Part shown: positions 23,601 through 36,000 of the stretch, in pieces
Position numbering within the stretch: position 1 is the first letter of the stretch
Layout: every line of letters starts with the position of its first letter
From: Melitaea cinxia
Lineage: Eukaryota > Arthropoda > Insecta > Lepidoptera > Nymphalidae
Assembly (NCBI RefSeq): GCF_905220565.1
Contig: NC_059395.1
Coordinates: 10,395,289 to 10,459,288, forward strand
Direction of reading: 5' to 3'
Length of the DNA: 64,000 bases
Position numbers and translations under genes: made by a program
The notes under the pieces: generated by a model
Database searches by the model: none
Told to the model about the DNA's origin: nothing
The model's input: the letters and a program-made list of their open reading frames with translations, nothing else

Positions 23601-26600
23601 TCTTCGGTGCGACAAAGCCAGCCCCGCGGTCACCCACCCATATGCCCAGCGTGGTGATTATGGGCAACACACATGAGTTCGCGCCATTTTTGGCGCGGAC
23701 TTGTGGAGGCCCATGTCCAGTAGTGGACTGCAATAGGCTGATATGATGATGATGACGATGATGATGAAACTCGAATTGTAAACCACGTGAATGTACCATA
23801 ATTATCCAAAAAATATATTTTGTTTCATGAAGTATAAATACGAGTATTTTTTACTAGGTTTAGTTAAAAACGTTAAGATGTACTAAGTGCTTGAGGTAAA
23901 ACTCTTAAGAAATTAATATTAATTAAAGAATCAGTCTGAGTCATACTTTTTATTGATATTACAAAAAAAACTAAACATTATCGAATATTTGTTTCAGATT
24001 AAAGCTACAATGAGACTATTTCAATCGAAGGAGATGAAATATATAAAGAAGCCGGCAAAATTTGATGTTTTTCTTATTTACAGTAACATGAAGTTTGTAT
24101 CAGATCTGTTGAGCCTAGCCGCTGACTTAAACGAACATTATAAGTGAGCAAAATTTTATTGGTACTAGTTACATGGTTAAAGTTATCTTTACAAACATTA
24201 TTTTAATAATCCAACTAGCCGGTTGGCGCAGTTTGCAGTGACCCTATTTTCTGGTGTGGGGGTTGTGGATTCGATTCCCGTCTCGAGTCTGGGTGTAATT
24301 TATGTATTCGTGTTTTTATTTCTGAAATCGTAGGAGTGTTCTCTTTTCTATACTAGAATTTCTGCAGCGGGATAATAGTAGGCAATCACGGTATAACAAG
24401 GCACATTGAAGCATTCTCCCATTTTTAACCGACTTCCAAAAAAGGCGGTTCTCAATTCGATTGTATTTTTTTATGTATGTTACTTCAGAACTTTTGACTG
24501 GTGCTGTGTGGCTACGGCACTAAAGAATTTAGCCACCCCCTCTCTTCCCGTGGGTGTCGTAAGAGGCGACTAAGGGATAACAAGGTTCCACAACCACCTT
24601 GGGACTTAAGAAGCCGACCGATGACGGGATAACCATCCAACTGCTGGCTTTGAAATACACAGGCCGAAGACGGGCAGCAGCGTCTTCGGTGCGACAAAGC
24701 CAGTACTGCGGTCACCAACCCGCCTGTCCAGCGTGGTGACTATGGGCAAAACACATGAGTTCACGTTATTTTTGGCGTAAATTTGTGGAGGCCTATGTCC
24801 AGCAGTGGACTGTATAGGCTGTAATGATTGATTGATTGATGATTTTGACTGGGTGGACCGATTCCGACCGATTTATTTGAGATCTAACAACTAGAGACTT
24901 TTTGAGTTATATCTCATAATGCGTTTTACTTGACTATTTTTTCGTCGACCTACGTTATATTATACCGCATAACTTTTTACTGTGTGTACCAATTTTGATG
25001 ATTTTTAATTTATTTGAATGCTGATGTTTATCATGTGGTCACATTTAAATTTCGTTGAGATCCGATTACAACTTTTTGAGTAGTCTTTGATAACGCGTAT
25101 TTACTTGACTTTATTTTCGTCTATTTACGTTGTACTTGTCGATGTAATTGAAGTCGGTTTTTTTTTCGTTTACGAGCAAATACAATTATTTAAAAAAAAA
25201 CAAAACAGTTTAGTGGGTAATTTTGAGCCATACTTAATTTTCTATTAGGTATTTTTAACTTAACTGTATGAACAATTTGATAAACGTTCAAGCTTACACC
25301 ACGACAATCCACTGCGGATTGACGAACAATATCATGAATGCGCATACCCTTCAATCTCTCAGGCCAGAATCAAATATCTGTACAAATATTAATTAATACC
25401 TGATAATCGTTTGTATAGCTAAAGAAATCAGAAAAATATTTGTTAATAGAATTCTCATTTCATTTGCTTATTTATATTGGATAGGTTTTGTCTAAATGTG
25501 TATAAAGATACTAAAGGTAAAATTGTATAACATTTATAGCAAATTTTTTTGACAGGCGCTTATTCGAATGGGAGGATGAAAAGTTTTCTTTCTTTGTTCT
25601 GCTTGGTTGGTTAATTTCTTGCTTCTACATTCGTCTGTGGATAGTACCTCTATTATTTTTAGCCCCTTTCATCAGTTATTGGATTTTTAAACGACGAGGT
25701 TCGTATACGTTTATGGAAATATTTTTAGTGGTCATTCTTAGTGAGTTAATTACTGATTTGTTTTTCAGATTATACGAATACTCATGGCGATGGATATGAC
25801 GACGTGTTGGAAAGTGTATACATAAAGGTGAGAAGTCATTGATATAAGTAATTGTTTTTAAAATGACTATAGTTTCCATTGTGGTTAGAGTTTTCTTTCT
25901 CTAGGCGTGTGCCCAGCAGTGGGATGCTATAGGCGAAATCAGTTAATCGATCGAAAGTTATCATTCAAGTTCAGAAATATATAAATTTCTGGACGTTTAT
26001 TTTCTTTACGTTTTTTATAAGTATAAAGGAAAAGGAGTAGGAATATTAATGCAAAGGTACTAAAAAAGAATATTCAATTCGACGGGATTAGGTAATAACA
26101 AAAATGTAAATCGATTTCCCCGATGGTTTCCATGGCATAAACCGAGTTATCTCAATCGATGCGTTACTAATTGCGTAACGATGCCGTCACCGAAGTCCAA
26201 TAATCGAATTTACGTCGAAGCGAGTTCGTTTCGTTCGCAACTTTCAGAATTTACTGCACACTTTGATTATGAAAGTTTACTGAGCTACGTAAAATTTCAT
26301 TTGGGCAAATTTGATTAACTTACTTTCAGTCCGACTTATTGACTAAATTAATATTCGTTATTGATGTTGTTTAATAGTTGTTTGGGCATAATTGACACTT
26401 ATTTAAAGAATTATTGGATATAGTAGTTTCAAAGAAATTTTTATATTTTTTTTCTTTAATCTAAATTGTATAGCTATTAAAATTTTAGTTATTGGATTTT
26501 TTAAAGTTAATAGTAAATTTAGGGATATTATATTTACTTGAAGTAGTTTTAACAACTATTAAATCATTGCGTTGTATTGCATATGGTGTGCTAAAATTAG

Positions 26601-29434
26601 AGTTAGGTCGTCTATTTAGATGTTAAAGATATTTTAGCTCGAGAACACGGCTAATTAGTTAAGTAAGATTTAACTGTCATTGTTTGATATCCATATACGT
26701 TTCTTATATTATACTATTTTCTTAGAAAGGATTTTATACATCTAATCCCTGTATTAGATTAACTAAAACTAGTGATCGCCCAGTGGTCGAAATTCGACCG
26801 TAATTAATTTAAATATAACTTTGAAAATTATTAAGGTTCTGTTGTCAAAGACTATACTTCTATAATCAATTAATTCATTCATTAACGTCAAATTAATGGT
26901 GTGTGTAATGTTTTTTTATTATTGATTAAATGTATTTTTATGAATAATTAAAAAAATATATTACTATTCTGCACTCCTTCTCTATATAAACTAGAAGTGT
27001 GCGAAATTTCATACTCCTCCATCCGCGCAATTTTCGTAAACAGGGGTACAAAGTTTTTGATTCACGTATTAATTTATCGGTAAAATTGAACCGCTGAAAT
27101 ATATGTACGTAAATTACTTCCGAACTACTACACTTAATTCATTTTTTTGCATTCGTTATTGTTAGGACAAAATGAATAAAAGAAAATAAAAATAAATCTG
27201 TATGTTTACGAATATAAAAAAAAAACACGGTGTTAGTGCGAAATTCACCAAGTCATCTAGTTAGGTATAAAAATTTAATGTCTCATTTCAGCAAGGAAAG
27301 GCTAACGAATAAACCAAAACGTACCTATATCACAGATGAGTCATTAACCCGACATCAGCTAAAATGACACATATTTTACGTCAACAACATAAACTATTAG
27401 TTATTAAAATATTTTCATCGTCATTATGATATCTTGATTTTTTTTGAACTTGACGTCACGGTTTTTTCCATTCATTATAATACTTTTAAAACATTTCAGG
27501 AAGACAAGACATTTACTGGAAAATTACAAGACTTACAAAAAATGACGCTCACCATAACAAATGGTATTGAATTCATAGTTTCGCACATTGAGAGGCTTTA
27601 TAAGTGAGTTACTATTGTCTTCTTGTTTTGTCCCATTGTCTCATTAGAAGCATATTTTGTTCATTAAATTTTCAGGTATACAGGAAATAATTTCGCCATT
27701 ATAGTGATTGTTTTCCTGTGATCTGACAAGTTACTAGATTATATATAATAATGTAAATAGTCAAATTAATGTCTGATGATTGTTTGGTCAATATTAAATA
27801 TAATTATACAAATATGATTACGTATATTGTATCTTATACTGTTAACGTATTCTTACGTAAATTAACGTATCACCCGGTTTTGTGGTCTGTCCTTGTGGGT
27901 CTCCTCACCGGACCTTGTAGAGCACGGTCACTTGCCGGTCCCGGTTGTTATCACCTCACATGATATCAATCGTTACTCATAGCAGGGAATATACCGGCCA
28001 ACCCGCAGTGAAGCAGCGTGGTATCCACACATTAAGCTCCAATTCTTCTTCTACACGGAGAAAGATTCCTTTGCCCAGCAGTGGCATTTTACAATCTGAA
28101 TTGTGATCGTGATTCTTTTAACGTAGTCACACGTCAACCTAATACAGTCCACTGCTGGACATAGGCCTCTAAAAGTTCGCGCTAAAAATAGCGTGAACTC
28201 ATGGGTTTCGCCCATAGTCATCACGGTGGGCAGGCGGATTGGTGATCGCAGTGCAGACTTTGTCGCACCGAAGACGCTGCTGCCCGTCTTCGGCCTGTGT
28301 AGTTCAAAGCCAGCAGTTGGAGGTTATCCCGTCATCTGTCGGCTTTATAAGTTCCAAGGTGGTAGTGAAACTGTGTTATCCCTTAGTTGCCTGTTACGAC
28401 ACCCACGGGAAGAGAGGGGGTGGTTATATTCTTATTGCCGTAGCCATACAGCATTAACGTAGCCTTTGTATTAAATTTAATAAAATTAGTAGTACTTTAG
28501 AAACATAGTTTCCGTGATACTTTTTTTAAATTAAGAACAATTTAATAAATATTTGATATAATGTGATTGTAACACAAAACCTTTTTAAAAATTTTAGCTT
28601 TATTGATAGAATTAGGTTTCCTTATAGACCTTGGCAAGAGGCATAATGTTTTCTCGTAGTTATTTTTAAAATATCGATTTAAGAGTTGTATCTATTTATC
28701 TATTTTTCAGTCTAGTAACGTTTAAAGTACCATTTTTGAGTTATGTTACGATGATATTACTGATCGCTGCGTCTGCCGTCTTATTTGTGATACCATTCAA
28801 TTATCTTCTAATGGGTTTAGGTAAGTGGTTAACAATATAAAACGGACCATTGATTTTGAGTGTAGTATTTATGATGAATAATATTATATGTAATATTTAA
28901 GCTTCATGACAAAAATCTTTTTTTTTTAAATTTTGAAATGACTGCCTTATTTGTAGATCAATTTTTAGAAACTTTTGACATTTTTTTGTACTCATTAAAT
29001 TTTGATTTTTGTAGGTATATACAAATTCACAAGGAAATATTTAAACCCAGCGCGAGTACCTAATAATGATTTATTAGATTTTCTATCACGTGTACCGGAC
29101 AACGAAATGTTGGTAAGTAAGGATATACGCTTCTTTTCATAGAAAATAAAAATTTGGAAATAGTATAAAATAAAATAAAAAATGTTCTTAGTAAATTTTA
29201 TTCTAAGGTATAATAATTTTAAATATTATTTTCTAAACATTTTGTTATTTAATGTATCACAAAGGCAAGCTCCATCAGTCTATTACTTTATAAACATTAA
29301 ATATTAACTTTTAGTATAATTACTTATTTTAATTATTCAATTTACAGAAAGATTGGAAAGAATTAGGTGTACCGGAACCCAATCAGGATCAACAGTCGTC
29401 GAAACTCGTAAAATCTATTAGTACCTCAATTTGA
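17667..29434 (+). CDS. MCTP-like protein A (two C2 domains plus transmembrane C-terminus, 574 aa)
   Basis: Related to multiple C2 and transmembrane domain proteins, membrane-anchored C2 proteins of the ER and secretory pathway. Exons: 17667-17722, 17840-17930, 17998-18113, 20019-20165, 20666-20831, 21212-21393, 22025-22244, 23998-24143, 25556-25698, 25769-25827, 27500-27603, 28711-28820, 29015-29112, 29348-29434. All junctions are GT/AG and in phase. A basic, Ser-rich N-terminus (1-50) precedes C2-1 (about 55-180, WNTIVTIVLVEAKSL, NPEWRERFQLHLYDD) and C2-2 (about 198-325, VVGMLHVNVIGAKG, WYALKDRSK). A hydrophobic stretch lies in exon 9 (FFVLLGWLISCFY, IVPLLFLAPFIS) and another in exon 12 (YVTMILLIAASAVLFVIPF), then NNDLLDFLSRVPDNE, typical of the family C-terminus. 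MCTPs normally have three C2 domains; the first is absent here. AATAAA lies at 29447 and again at 29532. Function beyond the family is unknown. Confidence 0.85.
18450..19245 (+). mobile_element. CTCCTCCGAAACGGCTT repeat split by a nested insertion
   Basis: The left half (18450-18610) and right half (about 19115-19245) together match the copy at 2385-2712. Between them is about 500 bases bounded by GGAACGAAGTT (18611) and AACTTCGTTCC (about 19056-19066), an inverted pair suggesting a second element. It lies in intron 3 of MCTP-like gene A. Confidence 0.6.
22336..22618 (+). repeat. Interspersed repeat (GTGCCCGCGACTTCGTCCGC family)
   Basis: Starts CTAGCTGTGCCCGCGACTTC and includes CCGTTTCAGAAATTTGCCGG. 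The 3' half is repeated at 15900-16078, and the start is found reversed near 58320-58355. In the intron after exon 7 of MCTP-like gene A. Confidence 0.65.
23592..23768 (+). mobile_element. SINE with RTE tail, 5'-truncated
   Basis: GCAGCGTCTTCGGTGCGACA through GTCCAGTAGTGGACTGCAAT and an ATG repeat tail. Same family as 9780-10069; the first half is missing. Confidence 0.7.
24215..24310 (+). mobile_element. tRNA-like SINE head (second family)
   Basis: CCGGTTGGCGCAGTTTGCAG, then GGATTCGATTCCCGTCTCGA: A- and B-box-like. Related to 6335-6420. Confidence 0.65.
24424..25187 (+). repeat. ACCGACTTC-family repeat containing a nested SINE
   Basis: Begins AACCGACTTCCAAAAAAGGC and ends CGTTTACGAGCAAATACAAT. 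It is interrupted at TTTTGACTGG by the SINE at 24502-24842. In the intron between exons 8 and 9 of MCTP-like gene A. Confidence 0.75.
24492..24852 (+). mobile_element. Full-length SINE with RTE tail, 10-bp target duplication
   Basis: TTTTGACTGG flanks the element at 24492-24501 and 24843-24852. The insert of 341 bases starts TGCTGTGTGGCTACGGCACT and ends with the RTE-like tail and ATTG repeats. It gives the family's full 5' end. Confidence 0.85.
26765..27070 (-). repeat. MITE-like repeat (GGTCGAATTTCGACCAC end)
   Basis: Reverse copy of the elements at 6600 and 32640: CCCAGTGGTCGAAATTCGAC at the left, GTACAAAGTTTTTGATTCACG at the right. Intronic in MCTP-like gene A. Confidence 0.65.
27880..28105 (+). 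mobile_element. SINE fragment, composite family
   Basis: GGTCCCGGTTGTTATCACCT, GCAGTGAAGCAGCGTGGTAT and TTGCCCAGCAGTGGCATTTT match, in reverse, parts of 57665-58010 and 53480-53680. Confidence 0.6.
28118..28462 (-). mobile_element. SINE with RTE tail, 9-bp target duplication
   Basis: The element 28127-28453 is flanked by TTAACGTAG at 28118-28126 and 28454-28462. The RTE tail (ATACAGTCCACTGCTGGACA on plus) is at the left and the head (GCCGTAGCCATACAGC) at the right. In an intron of MCTP-like gene A. Confidence 0.8.
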
Positions 29435-30065
29435 GGTAAACAATTGAATAAATACTTTTACTTACAATACCTATAATTACTACAGTGAAGTAGCTAGACC
29501 CGGCCCCGTATCCCGCCGCTTTGTACACGTTAATAAAAAAAAACCTTAAACTTGAAATTTTAGATAAAAAAATAAAACACAAGCTCCGTTAGTAACAAAA
29601 TATAAATGCAAGAATTTGGATTGAGAAATAACAAAGAACTGCAGACTCATGATTAACTACATGGGGGGGGGGGGGGGTTTAGTATAGGCTTACTTAAATA
29701 TATACTCACCGCTAGCTACGTCCCAGTATTACTTAATTAATTATTATATTTATACAATAAAATCACAATCGCATAATATCGCCAAAGGCAAGTATAAACC
29801 AAATGCCCGACTTGGCTTTTTGTTTTATTTATACGAATTTTATATTTAATTACAATAATGATGTAATTTGTAATCATAATTTGAAAAAGAGAATTAACAA
29901 CATGTTTGTTCATGTTTTACAATTAAGACAAAAATCTTTCCATTCAAATTATACAAGCCGCAATTGGTTTACAGAAGTAGTCTCAGCGTCCTCTCCACTA
30001 TGGCACTCTCTCTGAGGAACAGTGTTGTATTGCAATTTGAAGCCAATGGGTTTCTTAGGATTCAT
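29435..30065. other. Spacer between the two convergent MCTP-like genes
   Basis: It holds the 3' UTR of gene A (AATAAA at 29447 and 29532), a run of 14 or so G near 29665, and the 3' UTR of gene B (minus AATAAA at 29824-29829). No further gene or named repeat is seen. Confidence 0.7.
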
Positions 30066-33000
30066 CTACCTACTTTTAGTTGGATCTGATGAATTCAAGT
30101 TCGGCTCTGGAACTTTTAACTCCCGCCATTGTTTCTGAAATAAATGAAATTAATCATTTACATACATTGCTTTGATTTTCCTGTACTCCGATCAACCTTG
30201 GTTAATAATATTATTAATTTTTATTACAAATGTAATTTTATTTTCAATTAAGTAATTATTAGCAGTTATTAGTAAACATAAACAATAGTATGAATGTTTA
30301 ATATTTTTTTTGTACCTATACTTTGTATAATAAATTCGTTTGAAATCAATTTAAGACTTAAAACAGTTCTGGGCGGACAACAGAAAAAAAAAAAACTACA
30401 AAACATTCGCAGAGGTAATGCTTCCAAAATCAAATTTTGTTTATGGAAATTATTTCTATGAATTGTCAAAATAATATTTTCTTTTTCGTGACTAACTCAG
30501 GCTATTTATTGGTCGATATGCTACGATTTCGTAGCTTTATATAAGTTATAGCCTAGGTAAAATTAATAATTAGCTTGGTAAAATAATATTGATTGAGTTC
30601 AGATGTTTTCGATACGTAAAATAAAATACTTCGTTACACACAGTAACATATATATTTTGTGAATAAATTAAGACTTCTAAGTCTTGTGTAACTAAACATT
30701 GCAAAGATCTTATAATACATTTGCATTTAAAATCCTTATAAGTTATTCAGGTTAAAGTTCAGCCATTGTTCTCTATCTTAAAACAAAAAATCTATACTTT
30801 ACAAATTATTTAATTTTTCTTTAATATTTTGAATGTTTACATCTTTTTAAGCTTGACGGAGATATTGTTTTGGACGCATCATATTATCATCTTATTATCA
30901 TTTTTCAAAGTGTGCGTCTTATTATTATTTTTCCCTCGGTCAGGACTTACCAAAATTTCATTATCCGGCACACGTGATATAAAATCCAGGATGTCATTGT
31001 TTGGCGTTCGCGTCGGGTTTAAAAATTTACGTGTGAATTTATAAATACCTATAAATAAATAAACATTAAATAAATTACGTATACAATTTGTAAGTTTATA
31101 TTAAATATATTTTCAGGAATACTTACCAAATGCCATGAATAAATAGTTTGCAGGTATAATATAGAAGGCTACTGATAGAGCGATGAGAGCTATTATCGCT
31201 AAATAACTTAAATATGGCACGCTGAAATTTGCCAAGCTGAAAGGAAAAACAAAAATATTGTTATGTTGTATAACTTATTTTTACAATTTAGTTACAAATT
31301 ATTATAAATGTTTAAATAATATACTAGCATTTATTTTTTATTAAATATAAAGTTGAAAAAAATAATGGCAAGAAACCCGTGAATAACAACGAATGAACAT
31401 GTATTACGGGTTTTTGTTGAAAAAGTATGCTACTATTTTTGGTAATTATTTGTAATCAGTTTACTCTATCAAATATTATTATGCAAATCACATATATAGC
31501 TCGATGGTCGAGTAACGGCCTTTTTTACGTGGGGAAAATCCATCATGCATATCTTCCAGCACGAGGGTGCCAGAGGGCTATGTCAGACTCCTACTGACTA
31601 AAAAACCACTACGTGCAGTCGTCCGCCTGGGTGGGGCGAGATGGGGTCGCGCTAGCATACGCCACTTCGCCCCGGGTCGAGTAACAGCCTGAGTTAACTG
31701 AGTCGAATAACACAACATGAATTTCGATGTATTACGCTTGCTCAGGTTTAGGTACTAAAATGTCTAATATAGGTACTTAAAATATAGAATGTATTATATT
31801 ATAATTAAATGTATTAATTACTTGAGCTACCTATGTCTCGTAATATAGTCATCATCACATAACATGACAAAAGATAAGCTTATGTACCACAATACGCAAG
31901 CTAGATTCTATCATAAAACACATCCGTCATACATTTATGTGTTATTAAAAAGTAGTTCTTGCTGTGTGGTTACGGCAGTAAGAATATAGCCACCCCCTCT
32001 CTTCCCGTGGATGTCGGAAGGGACAACTAAGGGATAACACAGTTCCACTACCACCTTGGAACTTAAAATGACAACCAATGGTGGAATAACCATCCAACTG
32101 CTTGTCAATTATGCATAAAAATATATTAAATCAATAAAAAAAAAACACTGCACACAATACCATGTATTTGACACACACACGCATATTACATCCTTTTGTT
32201 GATTGTCAAAGTCTGTAGTCAAATTGAATTTTTTTAAAAAATATTTAATTCCAACATTTCCTAAGTAGAATGATTATATGATTTCAAAATAAATTTGGAT
32301 ATAGCTATACTGAATATTTTTCGTCATCACATCAAATATTTCCGTGTACATCTTTCGTGACAGACACACTCCAATAGATTTTATAAAACAACTCACGAAT
32401 AACTTTTAAACATAAAAATAATAACATAAAAGTTTACTTGAAAAATAAAACATTATAACAATATTATAATACATCTATAGTAATAAATGGAGAGCCGGTT
32501 TTTTGTTCGATTATATTGCGAAAACCACTGAAACGATCGGAATAATACATATCATAAGATGCAGCGTATTTCGGAGGTTTTAGTCTATATATGATGTGTT
32601 GGTGATTACTTATCGTGTAAAAAATATGAACGGACAGAGGACGCTAGTATCTACATATTAATACGTGACGCAAAAACTTTGTACCCCTTTTTACGAAAAT
32701 GTCGTGGACAGAGGAGTATGAAATTTCGCACACTTACTGTTTATATAGAAAAGAAGTGCAGAATGCTAATATGTTTTTGCAATTATGCATAAAAATATAG
32801 TATCAATGAAAAAAATTACACACACCACCACGTATTTGATACACACACGCATATATACTCGTACTTACTCTTTTGTTTATTATTATAGAAGTCTTTGACA
32901 ACAGAACCTTAACAATGTTCAAACTTAAGTACAATTTAAATTAATTATGGTCGAATTTCGACCACTGGGCAACCACTAGTATATATAATTATACAAATGG

Positions 33001-36000
33001 CAATAAGAGTAATCGTCGTAATTATTTCGAATGTGCAGTGACGATGAGTCAGTGTAGTTAAGTACTTCAAAGAACTTTATTTTTTTGTAAGTGGTATTTT
33101 ATGTCAACAATTAGTTTTTTGCCAATTGGTAAATAATTGTTTATATAATGTGGTCTTTGTTAGAGTTTTTAAGGATAATACTGGCTTATTAGAGATACAT
33201 TTTTGAAACAGTTACTTGTTCCTTGTCAATTGTTTTAACTTCACAACGACGCGTTGGCGCAACGGTCACAGCACTGGTTTATGGCTGTAGCGCTGGCGGT
33301 TGCGGGTTCGATCCCCGCACATGGCAAGCGTTTGTACTGGCCATACATATGGTTGCCGTGGTCTGGGCGTTTGTGCTTGTGTATTGTGTGTGTTTCCGGA
33401 CCCCCGACACAGGAGAAAATCCTAGTAGGGAAGTTCCGAGTCCGTTGAGTGTAAGGCGTTTATTTATCTTTATTTATTTTTTATACTGTATAAACACGTT
33501 TATTGTTAATTTTTTGAAGTAAAACGCACGCACGCTTGACTTGGGGAGTAAGCCGGTGAATACGTGACGAGAGCACTACGAAATATGTGATCGGGTGAGG
33601 TGAACGGAAGTTGAGAGGGAGACAAGTTTGTGAAAATATAAAAAGAGAGAGGGAGTTGCGTTTCGTATATTACTGTAGGGGCAATTAAAGAAGTTTTACT
33701 TCAGTCGTGTGGTCTAAAGCACACTCGTTTTTCTTTTTGATTAATTTTTAATCCTTTGGATTTGTCAACATATTTATTTTTTGATTTTATTTGATTGATG
33801 CGTCTTAGCAGCACAAATAATATATACTATTTAAAACTTAGAATATATTTAGATTAAAAAGGTATACTATTATGTAGGTATACAATTTATATTTGAGTAT
33901 ACGATGAGAACATCTTTAAAGTTCCAGGCAACCTTTATTTGAAATTAATTAAATGTGTATAATATAAATGTTTATTTAAATGCGCTAATCTCAGGAACTA
34001 CTGGTCGGATTTGTAAAATTCTATCAGTGATAGCCCATTTCTCGAGGAAGGCTTATAGGCTATATAATATTTTAGTACCTCTTTTTATTAAATTAACGAG
34101 GGTGAAACCGCGGGGAACTTCTAGTTAATTACATATGTGTGTAGTGTAAAGATTATTATGATGGGAAACGAATCTTAATACGTTTGTCTACAACTAATTT
34201 ATATATCAATTTACATCGCAAGCGTTTCAATAGTTTAAGCATAAAAGACAATTTAATTTATATTCATCCATGCAATTCTTACATTATTTTAAAACCTTAA
34301 AAAGTTTTTTGTAACATTTATAATTCAAAATTTTTGTAAAACATAATAATAAATACTCACTTCCTTATTCTTTCAAGCAACGACACGACGTAATCGATTC
34401 CGTTCTTGATTGTTAACGTCAGGTCTTGAAGCTCGTTGAGACGAGTTTTTATCGTTTTGTCATCCTACGGAGAAAAAACATATAGTGACTAGCTCGTTTG
34501 CGTGGTTTTTTCCATATTTACGATTATCGTCATTGCTAATTTATGAACCTTTGCTTCTTAGAAGTGTGATTGCTTATAGCTTATCGTAACGATTAGATGA
34601 TACGGGTTTATTTTTGTAAATTTTGAAAATTAGTTATTGATAATTAATGGCTTAGTATAAATATACCTAGGATATAGTTTTTTTTCATTTTTTCATTCAT
34701 TTAATATCATCAAAATTGTTAGTGTTTTTTTTTGTGCTGAGTACAACGTGTGATTAAATTGTTCTGAAATAATTGTGTTTGATTTCAAACGAAAAAAACC
34801 GACTTCAATTACATCGACCAGTAATACAGCCTAGGTGTACGAAAAAAAGAGTCAAGCAAATACACATTATTAGAGATAGCTGAAAAAGTACTCAGCAGAT
34901 CTCGGTCAAACTTAAATAGGACCACGTAACAAATATCTTCTTTTGATTAAAAAAAGAATTATCGAAATCGGATATCAAAAGTTATGGTGTATACCTAATA
35001 CAACGTCAGTCGGCGAAAAAATAGTCAAATAAATACGCATTATTAGCAATAATTCAAAACCATAAACGTAAGAGCAAACAAAGTAGAACAAACCTTTACA
35101 GACTCTACAGATCGAGCGAGACGAAATGGCAGTCGTTTTTGATTACGTGCAATAATAGAGTAATTGCTATAGCAGCTATTTTTTATTTATAAATATAACT
35201 AAAAATGTTAAAAGCAATTTTAATATCAATTATTTCCCAAGATTAAAAACATATTTATTAAAAATTGAATTATATTGTCATCTGAATTTTAGAATGATTG
35301 AGTTGTCGCGATTTGAAAGAAAAATTTTAAATTAAAAAATTTTGTAAATAAAGAAAATAAATGTTTGAAATGTTTAATAATATAATTTATTGAAGTCGGC
35401 TAAAAACTACATATTAAAATTATATAACACGTCTAAATACAACATAATCTAGCATAAAAATACATTTTAGTTTTTTAAATCGTTATACTTAATTAAATAT
35501 ATATTAATAATTCAATATCTTCTCTATCTCTATCTTTATCTTTCAAAATCTTCAATAACTATATTTAGGTACTCATAATTATGTGAAACTAATTAAATAC
35601 AAAATATTAATTTTAGACGAATAAGTAACACAATAAATTTCTAGCAAATCCGACTAATATTATAAATACAAACGTTTGTGAGGCTGGATTTTTGTTTCTA
35701 TTTCACGCAAAAATAACTGAACTGTTTGTAATAAAATTTGGTACGTAGATAGCTTCAGATTCAGAATAACACAAAGGCTACTTTTAATCACGACATTCCT
35801 ACGGGATTAGAAATAAAACGGGCGAAAACGAGGCACAACTAGTCTGAAATCTCTCTAATGCGGAAATTTGAACAGAGCGGACAGTAAGTACTTCTTGTAA
35901 CTTGAGGGTAAACTATTTTGTTCGTAGTGTTGTTTTTTCTGTTGTCGTTTCACAGCTTTTTACCATCATCTACAATATTTTCTTTACTCTTAAGACAACA

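Noticed and set aside
33254..33448. tRNA-like sequence with good A and B boxes
   Set aside because: It does not fold into a full tRNA with a paired acceptor stem, and its body is shared with several other copies, so it is a SINE head.
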